DNA of 64,000 nucleotides from an uncultured Psychroflexus sp. (GTDB lineage: Bacteria; Bacteroidota; Bacteroidia; Flavobacteriales; Flavobacteriaceae): NCBI GenBank assembly GCA_913062845.1, contig CAJXVZ010000003.1, forward strand, positions 30,096-94,095, given 5' to 3'. Below, in pieces: positions 47,402 through 57,324 of this stretch. Every line of letters begins with the position of its first letter. Within the stretch, counting starts at the first letter, position 1. The notes beneath the pieces are model-generated. The model searched no databases and was not told the origin of the DNA. It saw only the letters and a list, made by a program, of their open reading frames with translations. The position numbers and the translations under genes were made by a program.

Positions 47402-50400
47402 TCAGAGCTTAACAAACTTTAAGCTATCGCCATTAGTGTTTTGTATAATATAAATTCCTCTGGAGAGGCTTTCAACATTCACTTCTGAAGTATTTTCAGC
47501 GCTTAGTACTTTTTGGCCATTAAGATTGTAAATAACATAATTACCAACAGTATCAGTTTTTAAAATGCTTTCAACCGGATTTGGATAAATTTTAAATGAA
47601 AGGTCACCTTCAATAGTTCCAAAGTCTGTAGTACTTAACACAGGATTATTTAGTGTGTAGATGCTTAATGTTGCACTTACTTCATTTGTAATCACAAGAA
47701 GTGGTAATCCGTTTGGACTGTCGTTGGCTCTGATCAGGATCACGCCTTCCGGACCTAAATCACCGGATTCGTTATCGCCTTCAACAGCTCCCCTACTGTT
47801 CAAATATTGTAAGAATACCGGAGCGCTTGGATTTGTAACATCATAGATCATTACACCGCCAATTCTCTCTAACAAGATAAATGCGTAGTAGTTACCATTA
47901 AATTCTTCAACGATAACAGCTTCCGGTTCAGGACCTTTATTGTCACTTCTGTTTTTAAAGCTGTTGTTACTGTTACTGGCATTAAAAATGGCACCATAAA
48001 CAGGATCAGCAGCGGTTATCACTTCAAAATCATTTCCACTATCGTATACAAAATTACCCGTATCAGCTTCGTAGATAGAGAAAGAACGACCTCCAAAAAC
48101 ATGTATTTCATCAAAGTCACCATCACCATCAGTATCACCTGAAGCATTGGTTAAATTCTTATCTCCTAAATTAGTTTCTAATTCTAAAATATCTGCATCC
48201 GGAAAAGCCGTTGGGTCTAGTACATAATCTGTATCGTCTAACTTTCTTTCCTCAGAATAAGTATCGTAATCTCTTGCATCACCTTCGTTTGCAGTAATCA
48301 AATAGTTTACACCACCAATATTAAAAGAATCCATACCATCAGGCATAAGCAATCCAAAGATTGGCCAGGTGGCATCAAAAATAAAATCTGTTTCATCACT
48401 TACATCCAAAGAGTTTTCTGGTAAACTATGATCTTTTAAATCAAATGCAGTAATTGATGTAATTGTATTATTTACCAGATCAACACTCGCGTATGCATTA
48501 TTTTCCTGTAATACAACATAAGCTGTTTGGCTATCCTCAGAAACAGCAATATATTCAGGCTCTAAGTCTTGAGATACTGAAGCACCGGGTCCAAATATTC
48601 TTACACCTTCTGCAAGTAAATTATTTAAATCACTATCAAACGCATTAAAATCTAAAGTTGTAACACCAGATTGATTGATGCCTGAAAACCCTCCTGAAAC
48701 ATCAATGATGGATACACTTCCTTCAGGATCGATGGTATAATCATCGCTTGGTTCACCTTCGTTGGCTACTAATACTTTTGAGCCATCTGGTGTGAAAGTT
48801 AACATATCAGGTAAGGCACCAACGGTAACTGCAACTGAATTAGTTAAACTTGGTAATTCATAAAAAACAACACTACCCTGATCTGTTTTTGTTACTGCTG
48901 AATAAGCTACAGCGACTAAGTTTCCGCTCACAGCGACACTCTGAACACCACCTAAACCAGGTTCCTGCAGAGTATTGATATTACTGATATTATTCACATC
49001 ACTAAAATCTAAAACTTCAACAACATCACCATTGGTCACAAAAAGAAGCTCGTTTACAGGGTCGTGTGCTCCAATCTCTGCAGTTCCATTGGCGTCAACA
49101 AGATAGCTTGACAGAAAGTTTGCATCAACCGTTGTTGCATCTCCGGCAGGCACTACTGTGTCATCATCTAAGATATAGACAGACGTCATATCTACCACAC
49201 TTATATTTACGCCACTTTCGTTTTCTAAAGTTAAAGCAAAGAAAACATCACTACTGTCATTTGTATTATCTAAAATTGGAATACTTAGGATTTGATTAGC
49301 ATCTGATCCTGCCGGAAAAGTCACAGTTTGTGTTGAAGCAAACGTGAAATCAGTACCTTCAACGGCTGATCCGCCCATCATAAGCGCAACATCTACACTA
49401 ACATTATTGGCAGGCACCTCACTGATTGATAGCTCAATATTTACACTACCTCCATTTTCACTCACTGAATAAACCGTCTCTTCAAATTCCACATCAGGCT
49501 GTAATAATGGTGTATTTCCTGGAGAACCGATGTTTGGTGTATCTGAAGCATCACCACCAAGAGCGATGGTTTCTACAGCATTGCTGGCATTACCAACAAC
49601 ACTAAAGGCTGATAATTCTACATCGTAAGACTGACCGTCAAAGCCTGCAGTATCTGGATAAGATGCACTGGCTATCACAGAGCCTGAACCCAATGGATCG
49701 CCTAACCAAAGGAAAACAGAGTCGCCACCGCCGCCTAATCCGGCTGCACCTCCGGTAAAACCGACTTCAACATTGGATAAGTCGATTACAGGGCTCCAAA
49801 CATTTTCAAAAGTAGTAGCATCTGCCTGATCGCCATCAACAACAACTATAGCTCTTTGACCAGGAGCTAAAGCGGTTAAGCCCTGGATTAAAACAGCATC
49901 ATTAGGATCTGCAGATACATCATCATAGTAGAGACCTCCGTCTGCAGGTGTCCATGTTGCTGTACCACTGTTTAAAATTTCGAACCAGTCATTAGTTAAA
50001 TCTGTACCATCTTGACCTGGGAAAATCTCTGAAACCTGAATTTCTAATACCGGTGCAACATTTCCGGGAGATGCAATATTTGGCGTATCTGCTGCATCAC
50101 CTCCTAAAGCTAAGGTTTCAACAGCAAAACTGGCGTTACCAACTGTACTGAACATGGCCAGTTCAACGTCGTAAGATTGTCCATCATTATTGGCTGTGTC
50201 AGGATAAGTTTCAAAATCCACTTGAGCACCACCGCTCAGAGGATCTCCAATCCAAAGTGTAACACCATCTCCACCACTGCCTAAACCAGAACCGTCTGTG
50301 TATCCTACTTCAATACCCGACAGGTCAACAACCGGATTCCATACATTCATAAATGGCATTACGCTCGAATTATCGCCAATTAACACAATAACACGTTCCC

Positions 50401-53119
50401 CTGGCTGAATGTCTGTAATACCAAAAATCTGATCGGCTGCACCGGCGTCGGCAGATTCATCATCATAGTATAAATCAGGATCGACACCAGAAACCCATGC
50501 TGTATTGCCAAGGTTTGTAATTTCAAACCAATCTTCGGTCAAATCAGCTCCGGATTGTCCGGGGAACATTTCAGTAATTTGAAGGTTGACTAGTGCAACC
50601 GATGCACCAATCACTATTCTGGTATCCTGGTCAGCAGGAGTTTCTGAAATATCGTATGCAGATGCATTATCAGGATGAAAAGTAGACATAAATTCTGCCA
50701 TAGCATCCTGCTCGCCACCGGTATAACTGAATAAAGAATTATTACCCGGATCGTTAGCTAAATCTCCGTCAGGAAAATCTACTGTTTCACCGAAACCAGT
50801 TCCTGTATAATAATTCAAACGGTTTGGTGCACTCAATGTACCAAATGGATAACCATCTCCACCATTAGCTAAAAAGTTAAGGGTTACCATATTAAAAGTA
50901 ACTCCTGCAGGGGCAACATTGACACCATTATCGATGACAATCACATCATTTGTGGGGTCTGCATCACCTTTATCTACAACTAAATCTACTAATCTGCTAC
51001 CAGCGGGCTGGTTGGGGTCGTAAACAAAACTCATCCCGCCAACCTGTGGGAAACGTCCAGGCTGAGCGCCTGGGGCGACCTCGGCAAGACCGTGCTCTAT
51101 AATCGAAATTAATTCGTCTGCAGTAATGGTTAGTCTTACCAAACCATTATCAAATCGAAGAGTAGCTCTAAGATGTCCTTCCGATACACCATTGTTTGCC
51201 GGCGGAGAAAATACAATATCATCAGGGTCATTGGAACCGGCTGGAAGTACAGCTGAACCGATTTCAGTCCTTAAACCTCCACCGTTTTTAAGTGAGATAT
51301 CTACACCGGCATCGGCTGCAGGATTTAAAAGATTAGCATACCAAAGGTTGGCATCTGCTGTAAGGTTTCCTAAGTTGGTTTCCTGAGTTCTGACCTGAGA
51401 ACGACGTCCGTCAAGGTAAACACTTGAAAAACCAACAACATTATTGTATTGTGCTGTAATCACGCCTTGAACAGCATCTCTAAGAGCAACTACATCAGCA
51501 TTTGGTGTTGCTCCTAAAGCATTCACCTGAGAAACGTTGGCAGCGTAGGCACCGTTGATAGTATCGTCAAGTGAACTTAAATCTATCACACCATTGGCGT
51601 CAAATTCTACAACCAGACGACCGAGGTATTTGTAATCTCCATCAACATTAACAACCAACACAGGATCTCCTGCAGCGTCTGTGGACTGAAACGGATAAGC
51701 TTCGTCAAAAGCTGTATCTGTCACCAAAGCATTGCTGAACAAAGTATCATTACTGTCTCCCATTCTGGTATTAGAACCTCCGGCAACTATAATGTCAACA
51801 CCATCTAAAAGTGTAGCTAATTGCTTTTCAATACTGATAGACTGCATATGCGCTAAAAGAATGATTTTATTTACACCGGAAGATTTTAAAGCATCTACAC
51901 TTGGCTGTATTTCTGCAGCCAGTTGTGCAATACTTGATCCTGGAGCCGGAGATATACTCAAACTACCTATACTGGTGATGTTTGGGAAACTCGGCGCCAC
52001 AGCACCAACAAGTCCGATGGTTTCACCGTCTATGGTGACTACAGCATATTTGGCTACCTGAGAATTTAAGTTAGAAACATTGTCTCCATCTGTGCCGATA
52101 ACACCAGAGAAATCACCATCTGCGGTAAAATCGATGTTAGTAGATAACCAAGGAAACTCCGAACCCGGGAAAGTCACACCACCTGAAGACTCACTGCTGA
52201 AAGCAGCGTCAAAAAGCTCTCCAGGACCTTGGTCGAACTCGTGGTTACCAAAACTGGATACATCAACGCCAAAGGCATTGGCAAAAGCAATGTCTAAATG
52301 ACCAGGCTCATTACTGCCTGAAAGCGCGCGGACTGCGGAATTTTCAGCAGCATAAAATCTTGGACCAGGTATAATTAAGTCTCCAGAAGTTACTGTAAGG
52401 GTGTTATTGACATAATTTGGGTCATTCTGAAAGAAATCAACCAAGGCTGAGAACTCATCTACGGCATCGAGTGCGCTTTCTTCGTTACCGTCTACATCTG
52501 AATAATGTAAGAGTTGTAATTCGAATCCGGTAGATGCCATATTGCCTGGTGCCACACCGAACCCATCTAAACCACCATTAGCAATGTCTGATGGTGTAGA
52601 ACTTACGGTTTCAAATCTTAAACTGGGGTCAGTAAATCCAACCAATTCACCTGTTGTAATACCATCAAGTAAGGTAATGTTTTGATTTCGTGTATCTACA
52701 CCATTTGCCTCCCAAGAGTTTCCGGGATCGGTATCAGGTGTTCCGAAAACATCAGTGATTGTTGTACCAAGCTTGACAACCAGAGCATCATCACCGTTAT
52801 AGGTAAAGTTTTTTTCGTAAAACAAAACATTGTTCGCAACAGCAGCAGGCTGCATGTCTATAGTTCCAACAATAAGAACTTCATTTGGTTGAAGCACACC
52901 ACTATCAATTGTAAAATCTAAACCTGGTGTTGCACCATTAGTTCCTTTTTCGATAAATAAATTATCGACCGAAAAATCGATAGCGGCATTGGTATTGTTC
53001 CAAATTTCTAAACCTTTTGGAGAGGTTCCTGAGTCTGTTTCGACATATTGACTTATAATTTGAGCCGAAGCTGAAATTGAAATCAATAGAAAACATACCA
53101 TTAAAGTAATCTGTTTCAT
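47402..53119 (-). CDS. T9SS-exported 5'-nucleotidase/nuclease-like multidomain protein
   Basis: 1905 residues. Approximate order: signal peptide (1-19); lamin-tail-like domain (20-190); metallophosphatase domain (200-480; 'LHYSDVDGNEES', 'LTVTSGDLIIPGP', 'SSFGNHEFDQG', 'ILLAHMQS'); 5'-nucleotidase C-terminal domain (530-800; 'GNLTADANLW', 'SLKNGGGLRTEIG'); two similar lamin-tail domains (870-1160; 'EIFPGQDGTDLTNDWFEI'); Calx-beta (1190-1300); a choice-of-anchor I beta propeller (1310-1790; 'ANEGEPSDDY', 'ANEGDARDYDTY'); and a type IX sorting domain (1835-1905; 'FKIYPNPVESIL', 'LSRGIYIIQ'). Probably surface-bound or released, freeing phosphate from nucleotides or DNA. The first metal motif has Asp where a His is usual. 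Confidence 0.92.
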   Translation of the reverse strand: MKQITLMVCFLLISISASAQIISQYVETDSGTSPKGLEIWNNTNAAIDFSVDNLFIEKGTNGATPGLDFTIDSGVLQPNEVLIVGTIDMQPAAVANNVLFYEKNFTYNGDDALVVKLGTTITDVFGTPDTDPGNSWEANGVDTRNQNITLLDGITTGELVGFTDPSLRFETVSSTPSDIANGGLDGFGVAPGNMASTGFELQLLHYSDVDGNEESALDAVDEFSALVDFFQNDPNYVNNTLTVTSGDLIIPGPRFYAAENSAVRALSGSNEPGHLDIAFANAFGVDVSSFGNHEFDQGPGELFDAAFSSESSGGVTFPGSEFPWLSTNIDFTADGDFSGVIGTDGDNVSNLNSQVAKYAVVTIDGETIGLVGAVAPSFPNITSIGSLSISPAPGSSIAQLAAEIQPSVDALKSSGVNKIILLAHMQSISIEKQLATLLDGVDIIVAGGSNTRMGDSNDTLFSNALVTDTAFDEAYPFQSTDAAGDPVLVVNVDGDYKYLGRLVVEFDANGVIDLSSLDDTINGAYAANVSQVNALGATPNADVVALRDAVQGVITAQYNNVVGFSSVYLDGRRSQVRTQETNLGNLTADANLWYANLLNPAADAGVDISLKNGGGLRTEIGSAVLPAGSNDPDDIVFSPPANNGVSEGHLRATLRFDNGLVRLTITADELISIIEHGLAEVAPGAQPGRFPQVGGMSFVYDPNQPAGSRLVDLVVDKGDADPTNDVIVIDNGVNVAPAGVTFNMVTLNFLANGGDGYPFGTLSAPNRLNYYTGTGFGETVDFPDGDLANDPGNNSLFSYTGGEQDAMAEFMSTFHPDNASAYDISETPADQDTRIVIGASVALVNLQITEMFPGQSGADLTEDWFEITNLGNTAWVSGVDPDLYYDDESADAGAADQIFGITDIQPGERVIVLIGDNSSVMPFMNVWNPVVDLSGIEVGYTDGSGLGSGGDGVTLWIGDPLSGGAQVDFETYPDTANNDGQSYDVELAMFSTVGNASFAVETLALGGDAADTPNIASPGNVAPVLEIQVSEIFPGQDGTDLTNDWFEILNSGTATWTPADGGLYYDDVSADPNDAVLIQGLTALAPGQRAIVVVDGDQADATTFENVWSPVIDLSNVEVGFTGGAAGLGGGGDSVFLWLGDPLGSGSVIASASYPDTAGFDGQSYDVELSAFSVVGNASNAVETIALGGDASDTPNIGSPGNTPLLQPDVEFEETVYSVSENGGSVNIELSISEVPANNVSVDVALMMGGSAVEGTDFTFASTQTVTFPAGSDANQILSIPILDNTNDSSDVFFALTLENESGVNISVVDMTSVYILDDDTVVPAGDATTVDANFLSSYLVDANGTAEIGAHDPVNELLFVTNGDVVEVLDFSDVNNISNINTLQEPGLGGVQSVAVSGNLVAVAYSAVTKTDQGSVVFYELPSLTNSVAVTVGALPDMLTFTPDGSKVLVANEGEPSDDYTIDPEGSVSIIDVSGGFSGINQSGVTTLDFNAFDSDLNNLLAEGVRIFGPGASVSQDLEPEYIAVSEDSQTAYVVLQENNAYASVDLVNNTITSITAFDLKDHSLPENSLDVSDETDFIFDATWPIFGLLMPDGMDSFNIGGVNYLITANEGDARDYDTYSEERKLDDTDYVLDPTAFPDADILELETNLGDKNLTNASGDTDGDGDFDEIHVFGGRSFSIYEADTGNFVYDSGNDFEVITAADPVYGAIFNASNSNNSFKNRSDNKGPEPEAVIVEEFNGNYYAFILLERIGGVMIYDVTNPSAPVFLQYLNSRGAVEGDNESGDLGPEGVILIRANDSPNGLPLLVITNEVSATLSIYTLNNPVLSTTDFGTIEGDLSFKIYPNPVESILKTDTVGNYVIYNLNGQKVLSAENTSEVNVESLSRGIYIIQNTNGDSLKFVKL

Positions 53120-53524
53120 GAATTATGTGATTTAGGATTTAGACCTCAAATCTAAAAACCAAATCTCTCATTGATATTATGTAAAAATCAACTAATTGTT
53201 TACTTTGAAAGAAGATACTTTATTAAATCGTTATTCAGTTTAAGTAAATGTAACCTTGTTCATAACGAAATAGATTTATGGCTATCATATTTTCTCATAC
53301 TAACCAATGATCTATTTCCTCATTATAACATTAATAATATGACAATCAATTCTTTCAACAAAACTCTGATTAATGATTGTGCATTACTACAAGTACTGAT
53401 CAAAAACGTCATCTTATAAAGTTCTGGAAATCTATTAAAGCCTTCAACTTTTTGTATTTTAAACGTATGAAGTCATTCCCTGGATTATATGAGTCACGAA
53501 GATTGACTATAAAAAATAATCAAA
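53120..53524. other. Gene-free A/T-rich region
   Basis: About 400 bases between the nucleotidase start and the AraC gene end. An 82-codon plus-strand frame (53171-53419) starts with TTG, has no family resemblance and is not called. No strong hairpin or repeat was noticed. Confidence 0.4.
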
Positions 53525-54406
53525 TTAATTTGACTGAATATATTTCTTTGGCGTAGTGCCGTACTTCTTCTTAAAAGCGGCTATAAAATGACTGGCTGTA
53601 CTATAACCAATGGTCAATCCAATTTCATTGACATTTTTATTACCTCTTTCTAAAAGTTTTCTGGCGTATTCCATTTTATGGTTCAACACATAGGAATAAA
53701 CTGTATCTCCATAGATTTCCTTAAAACCTTCTTTCAGTTTTTTTAGACTTATGCCAACTTCATCCGCTAACTCCTGAAGGGTTGGCGGACTAGCCATTTG
53801 TTGAATGACGATCTCTTTTGCCATTTTTATTTTCCGGACGTTGTCTTCATCCACAAGAAACGGGCATTGTTCAATATTGGCTTCTTCAGGCTGGTTAAAG
53901 TACAGACCAAGCAGCTCGTAAACCTTAGCCTTTAAATAAATATTTTCTACTGAAGGATGAAGATTAAAATTTAAGATCTGGCTCAATACAACTGCCATGG
54001 AAGCCGAGATTTCATTTTCTTTGTAGTACTTTTTATCTCGATTTTCTTCTGTTAGAAAATCAATATAATGCGTTGAAGCACTGAACAATTCGTGCAGTTT
54101 TTTCAATGAAATTAAAGCTGAAACGGCAGAAGATTGTGGTTTTAGTTCTAAATTGATAGGTAGCTCCTGATTGGGATTATAGAGTAACAGATTTTTGTCC
54201 TCGTTGATGGCTAAAGAATACCTGCCCTGATTAAAGCCAAAATCGAGTTCACCTCTTAGACAAAAATGAAATTGAATAAAAGTTTCATCGACCGGGTATT
54301 TAAAACAAAGTGCCTCGTCGGAAGTATTTTGTAGACGGAGCAGAATGATATTAGGTTCTACTTCAAAAACATTTTCTGAACTTATAGCGTTATTTTTTGA
54401 TATCAT
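53525..54406 (-). CDS. AraC family transcriptional regulator
   Basis: 293 residues. An N-terminal cupin-like sensor region (1-170) precedes a C-terminal double helix-turn-helix: 'TLQELADEVGISLKKLKEGF' and 'NVNEIGLTIGYSTASHFIAAFKKKYG'. The final 'TPKKYIQ' is typical. It is divergent from hemA across 190 bases, an arrangement that suggests a link to iron or haem regulation, but no ligand can be named. Confidence 0.93.
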   Translation of the reverse strand: MISKNNAISSENVFEVEPNIILLRLQNTSDEALCFKYPVDETFIQFHFCLRGELDFGFNQGRYSLAINEDKNLLLYNPNQELPINLELKPQSSAVSALISLKKLHELFSASTHYIDFLTEENRDKKYYKENEISASMAVVLSQILNFNLHPSVENIYLKAKVYELLGLYFNQPEEANIEQCPFLVDEDNVRKIKMAKEIVIQQMASPPTLQELADEVGISLKKLKEGFKEIYGDTVYSYVLNHKMEYARKLLERGNKNVNEIGLTIGYSTASHFIAAFKKKYGTTPKKYIQSN

Positions 54407-54549
54407 TATACTTAGTTAAGGTTGTTTTTATTTAGAATGAATCTAAACAAATGCGCTTCAAGCCAAACTTATAGCTACAAAAGTGCTATATAGAGTTGAC
54501 AAATATCAGTTTTTACTCAAAAACACATCATTCGATAAAAATAGAACTT

Positions 54550-54580
54550 TTTGCGTTATTTTTAAATACACTTATATTTT
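54550..54580 (+). promoter_or_regulatory. hemA promoter
   Basis: TTTG (54550-54553), a 19-base spacer, and TATATTTT (54573-54580), one mismatch from TAnnTTTG. A second box TATTTTTG lies at 54579-54586 without a spaced -33. The ATG is at 54599. Confidence 0.5.
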
Positions 54581-54598
54581 ATTTTTGTCAGCCAATAA

Positions 54599-55864
54599 AT
54601 GAATTTGATGTTAGAATACAATGTATCCAAATATCCGCACTTTTGTGTCATAGGATTGAGTTATGAAAAGGCTGATGCAAAGACCAGAGGACTATTCAGT
54701 TTGAATCACAACCAAAAGATAAGTTTGTTAGAAGATGCCCGTTCCAAAGGGCTTGAAGGACTTATGGTTGTTTCTACCTGTAACAGGACTGAAGTATACG
54801 GGTTTGCGAATTCAACAAAAGATTTGATTGATTTGATTTGTCAGCACACTAAGGGTGACATATCAACATTCGAAAAAGTTGGGTATCAATTTAAAGATGA
54901 ACTTGCCCTTCAGCATGTTTTTAGTGTTGCTGCAGGCCTGCAAAGTCAAATTTTAGGAGATTTTGAAATCATCAGTCAGATTAAGGCAGCTTTCAATTTG
55001 TCCAAGAAAATGAAGATGAGCAACGCTTTTTCTGAAAGATTGGTAAACTCCCTTGTACAAACCAGTCGTAAGATCAAGAACAAAACACAAATTTCTTCAG
55101 GCATTACTTCCGTTTCATTTGCATCCGTACAATATATATTGGATACTGTAGACCAGGTTTCATCTAAAAATATTTTATTATTCGGTACCGGTAAAATCGG
55201 CCGTAATACATGCGAAAATTTGGTAAAGCATACCAAAAACAAGAACATCACTTTAATTAACCGAACCAAGACAAAAGCTGAGGAAGTTGCCGGAAAGTTC
55301 AATTTAACAGTAAAAGATTTTTCTGAACTTCAGGTGGAGATCAGAAAAAGTGATGTGTTGATCGTGGCGACAGGTGCTCAACAACCTACAATCCTTAAGG
55401 AAATGATTCACCCTAAAAAAGAATTATTGATTTTAGACTTGTCCATTCCACAAAACGTGGCTGACGATGTTTCAGAATTACACAATGTTAATCTGTTGCA
55501 TCTGGATCGTTTATCCCAGATGACTGATGAAACATTAGAGCGCCGAAAACAATGTATTCCAAAAGTGAAAGAGATCATTGAGGAGCACAAAGCTGAATTT
55601 TATGAATGGTTACACACCAGAAAATTTGCACCAACCATACGCGCTATAAAAGATAAGCTTCACGGTTTTGCCGCTGATGAAATAGACTATCAGTCTAAAC
55701 AGATCAAAAATTTCGACGAGGAACAGGCGAAGATTATTCAGGAGAGATTAGTTCACAAGATCACCCGACAATTCGCCAGCCACTTAAGACACGCCAACGG
55801 ATCTACGCAAGACGGCATTGACTGGCTTCAAAGAATTTTTGATGTAGAGGCAGAAACGCACTAA
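54599..55864 (+). CDS. hemA: Glutamyl-tRNA reductase
   Basis: 421-residue NADPH enzyme that reduces Glu-tRNA to glutamate-1-semialdehyde, the first committed step of C5 haem synthesis. Catalytic Cys in 'VVSTCNRTEVYGF', 'LQSQILGDFEIISQI', the NADPH fold 'ILLFGTGKIGRNTCENL', and 'LLILDLSIPQNV' are present, with the dimerisation helices at the C-terminus. No other hem gene follows; a palindromic element fills the space to the next gene. The start may be the second Met (54608). Confidence 0.96.
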   Translation: MNLMLEYNVSKYPHFCVIGLSYEKADAKTRGLFSLNHNQKISLLEDARSKGLEGLMVVSTCNRTEVYGFANSTKDLIDLICQHTKGDISTFEKVGYQFKDELALQHVFSVAAGLQSQILGDFEIISQIKAAFNLSKKMKMSNAFSERLVNSLVQTSRKIKNKTQISSGITSVSFASVQYILDTVDQVSSKNILLFGTGKIGRNTCENLVKHTKNKNITLINRTKTKAEEVAGKFNLTVKDFSELQVEIRKSDVLIVATGAQQPTILKEMIHPKKELLILDLSIPQNVADDVSELHNVNLLHLDRLSQMTDETLERRKQCIPKVKEIIEEHKAEFYEWLHTRKFAPTIRAIKDKLHGFAADEIDYQSKQIKNFDEEQAKIIQERLVHKITRQFASHLRHANGSTQDGIDWLQRIFDVEAETH

Positions 55865-55883
55865 ATATTCAGTTCACAAAAAC

Positions 55884-56030
55884 AGAAGCGATCTCAAAAG
55901 TTTAATCTTGATAATCTGTCTGTCCCGAAGCATCGAGGGTTTCAGATTCTGCAACGAATAAGAAATAAACGAACTAAGAATCTGAAATGAATTCATAATG
56001 ACTAGCCATTAAGATTTTGAGACGGCTTCT
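55884..56030. repeat. 147-bp nested inverted-repeat element
   Basis: Outer arms AGAAGCGATCTCAAAA (55884-55899) and TTTTGAGACGGCTTCT (56015-56030) match at 14 of 16 positions. Inner arms TTTCAGATTCT (55940-55950) and AGAATCTGAAA (55977-55987) match perfectly. It fills the space between the convergent hemA and reductase genes and may serve as a terminator for both. It has the look of an interspersed palindromic repeat. Confidence 0.65.
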
Positions 56031-56034
56031 TGTT

Positions 56035-57078
56035 TTATATGTCATCATAATCTACCACTACCTCCGGCGTTTGAGGTTGTGCCTGACAAGTTAAAATGAG
56101 ACCTTGCGCTACTTCTTCATCGGTTAAGATCTGGTTTTTTCTCATTTCTGCTTTGCCTTCCTTTATTTTGGCGATACAAGAACTACATATTCCGCCCTGA
56201 CAAGAGTAAGGTACATCTATATCCTGATCTAAAACTGCATTCAAAATCACATTGTCCTGATTCATAATCAATTCATGTTCCTCTTCGTCAACAATGACCT
56301 TCAAATTGGTTTTACCATCTGTATTTGAAATGTCCTTATCATCTTGTTCTGAATAGAACAATTCGAATTTTATGCTCTCTTCGGCTACTGCATTGTCGAC
56401 CAACACATCTTTAACCAATTCAATCATGGGTTCAGGACCGCAAAGTAAATACTCCTGAAAGTCGATAGAATTGTATTTATTCTTTAAAACATAGTTGACT
56501 GTAGGCTTTTCTATACGTCCAAAATGAGAATCGCCTTCCTGAGTTTCGCTGTAAACACGTTCAACAAATAGTCGCTCAGGATAATGTTTTTGTAATTCCA
56601 GTATTTCATCAAAAAATATGGTCTGTTCAGGAGATTTATTCCCATAAACCAATACAAATTTTGAAGTCTCATTTGATTTTAAAACTGAGGTCATTAAAGA
56701 CATCACCGGCGTAATACCGCTACCGGCAACAAAAGCACAAAAATTAGAATCCTCTGCCTGACGTTCAATCACAAAATGTCCTTCCGGTGGCATAACCTCA
56801 AGAGTATCTCCAGCTTTTAACTGGTCGTTCACATAGTTTGAAAAGACTCCGTTTTCAATGGCTTTCACCACGACTGCAAGTCCTTCTTCTGGAGTCGTAC
56901 AGATAGAATATGAACGTCTTACCTCCTGACCGTCAATCTTGGTAGATAAAGTAATATATTGCCCGGGTTGAAAATTAAAGGTGTCAGTAAGCTCTTCAGG
57001 TATATCAAAAAACACCTGTACAGCTTTTTGAGTTTGGCGTTTTATGGATTTTACGGTTAATGTATGAAAATGACTCAT
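56035..57078 (-). CDS. PaaE-like NAD(P)H flavin/iron-sulfur oxidoreductase
   Basis: About 347 residues from Met at 57078 ('MSHFHTLTVKSIKRQ'); the in-frame Met 10 codons upstream (57108) gives an atypical extra tail. FAD domain ('RRSYSICTTP', 'GVFSNYVND'), NAD domain ('FVAGSGITPVMSLM', 'YLLCGPEPMIELV'), and C-terminal plant-type 2Fe-2S ferredoxin with Cys in 'PYSCQGGICSSCIAK' and 'LTCQAQP'. This is the layout of PaaE of the phenylacetyl-CoA epoxidase, but no paaABCD genes are near, so its partner is unknown. Confidence 0.87.
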   Translation of the reverse strand: MSHFHTLTVKSIKRQTQKAVQVFFDIPEELTDTFNFQPGQYITLSTKIDGQEVRRSYSICTTPEEGLAVVVKAIENGVFSNYVNDQLKAGDTLEVMPPEGHFVIERQAEDSNFCAFVAGSGITPVMSLMTSVLKSNETSKFVLVYGNKSPEQTIFFDEILELQKHYPERLFVERVYSETQEGDSHFGRIEKPTVNYVLKNKYNSIDFQEYLLCGPEPMIELVKDVLVDNAVAEESIKFELFYSEQDDKDISNTDGKTNLKVIVDEEEHELIMNQDNVILNAVLDQDIDVPYSCQGGICSSCIAKIKEGKAEMRKNQILTDEEVAQGLILTCQAQPQTPEVVVDYDDI

Positions 57079-57324
57079 AGGTTTTTTGTTTAAAATACAA
57101 AAATACAATCTTCAACAATTTAGGGTTTGAAGCTATGATAAAATATTGCTAATAAATTTTATATCATAAAAGCAATTCTGTTCTACAACTGGTTACTTCG
57201 TCATAGCACAACACAAGACGCTGCTTAGGCTGGGATTATTTTTTTGTATAAATCAGCCCAATCCAATTGACTGTCTCTTATATGTCATTTTATAGTACAT
57301 TTGGTATTATTGAAAAATTATAGC

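Noticed and set aside
53171..53419. 82-codon plus-strand open frame between the nucleotidase and AraC genes
   Set aside because: It starts with TTG, has no promoter, no recognisable family and a composition like A/T-rich intergenic DNA.
57078..57108. 10-residue N-terminal extension of the PaaE-like reductase
   Set aside because: Family members begin with the equivalent of 'MSHFHTL'; the upstream Met has no support.
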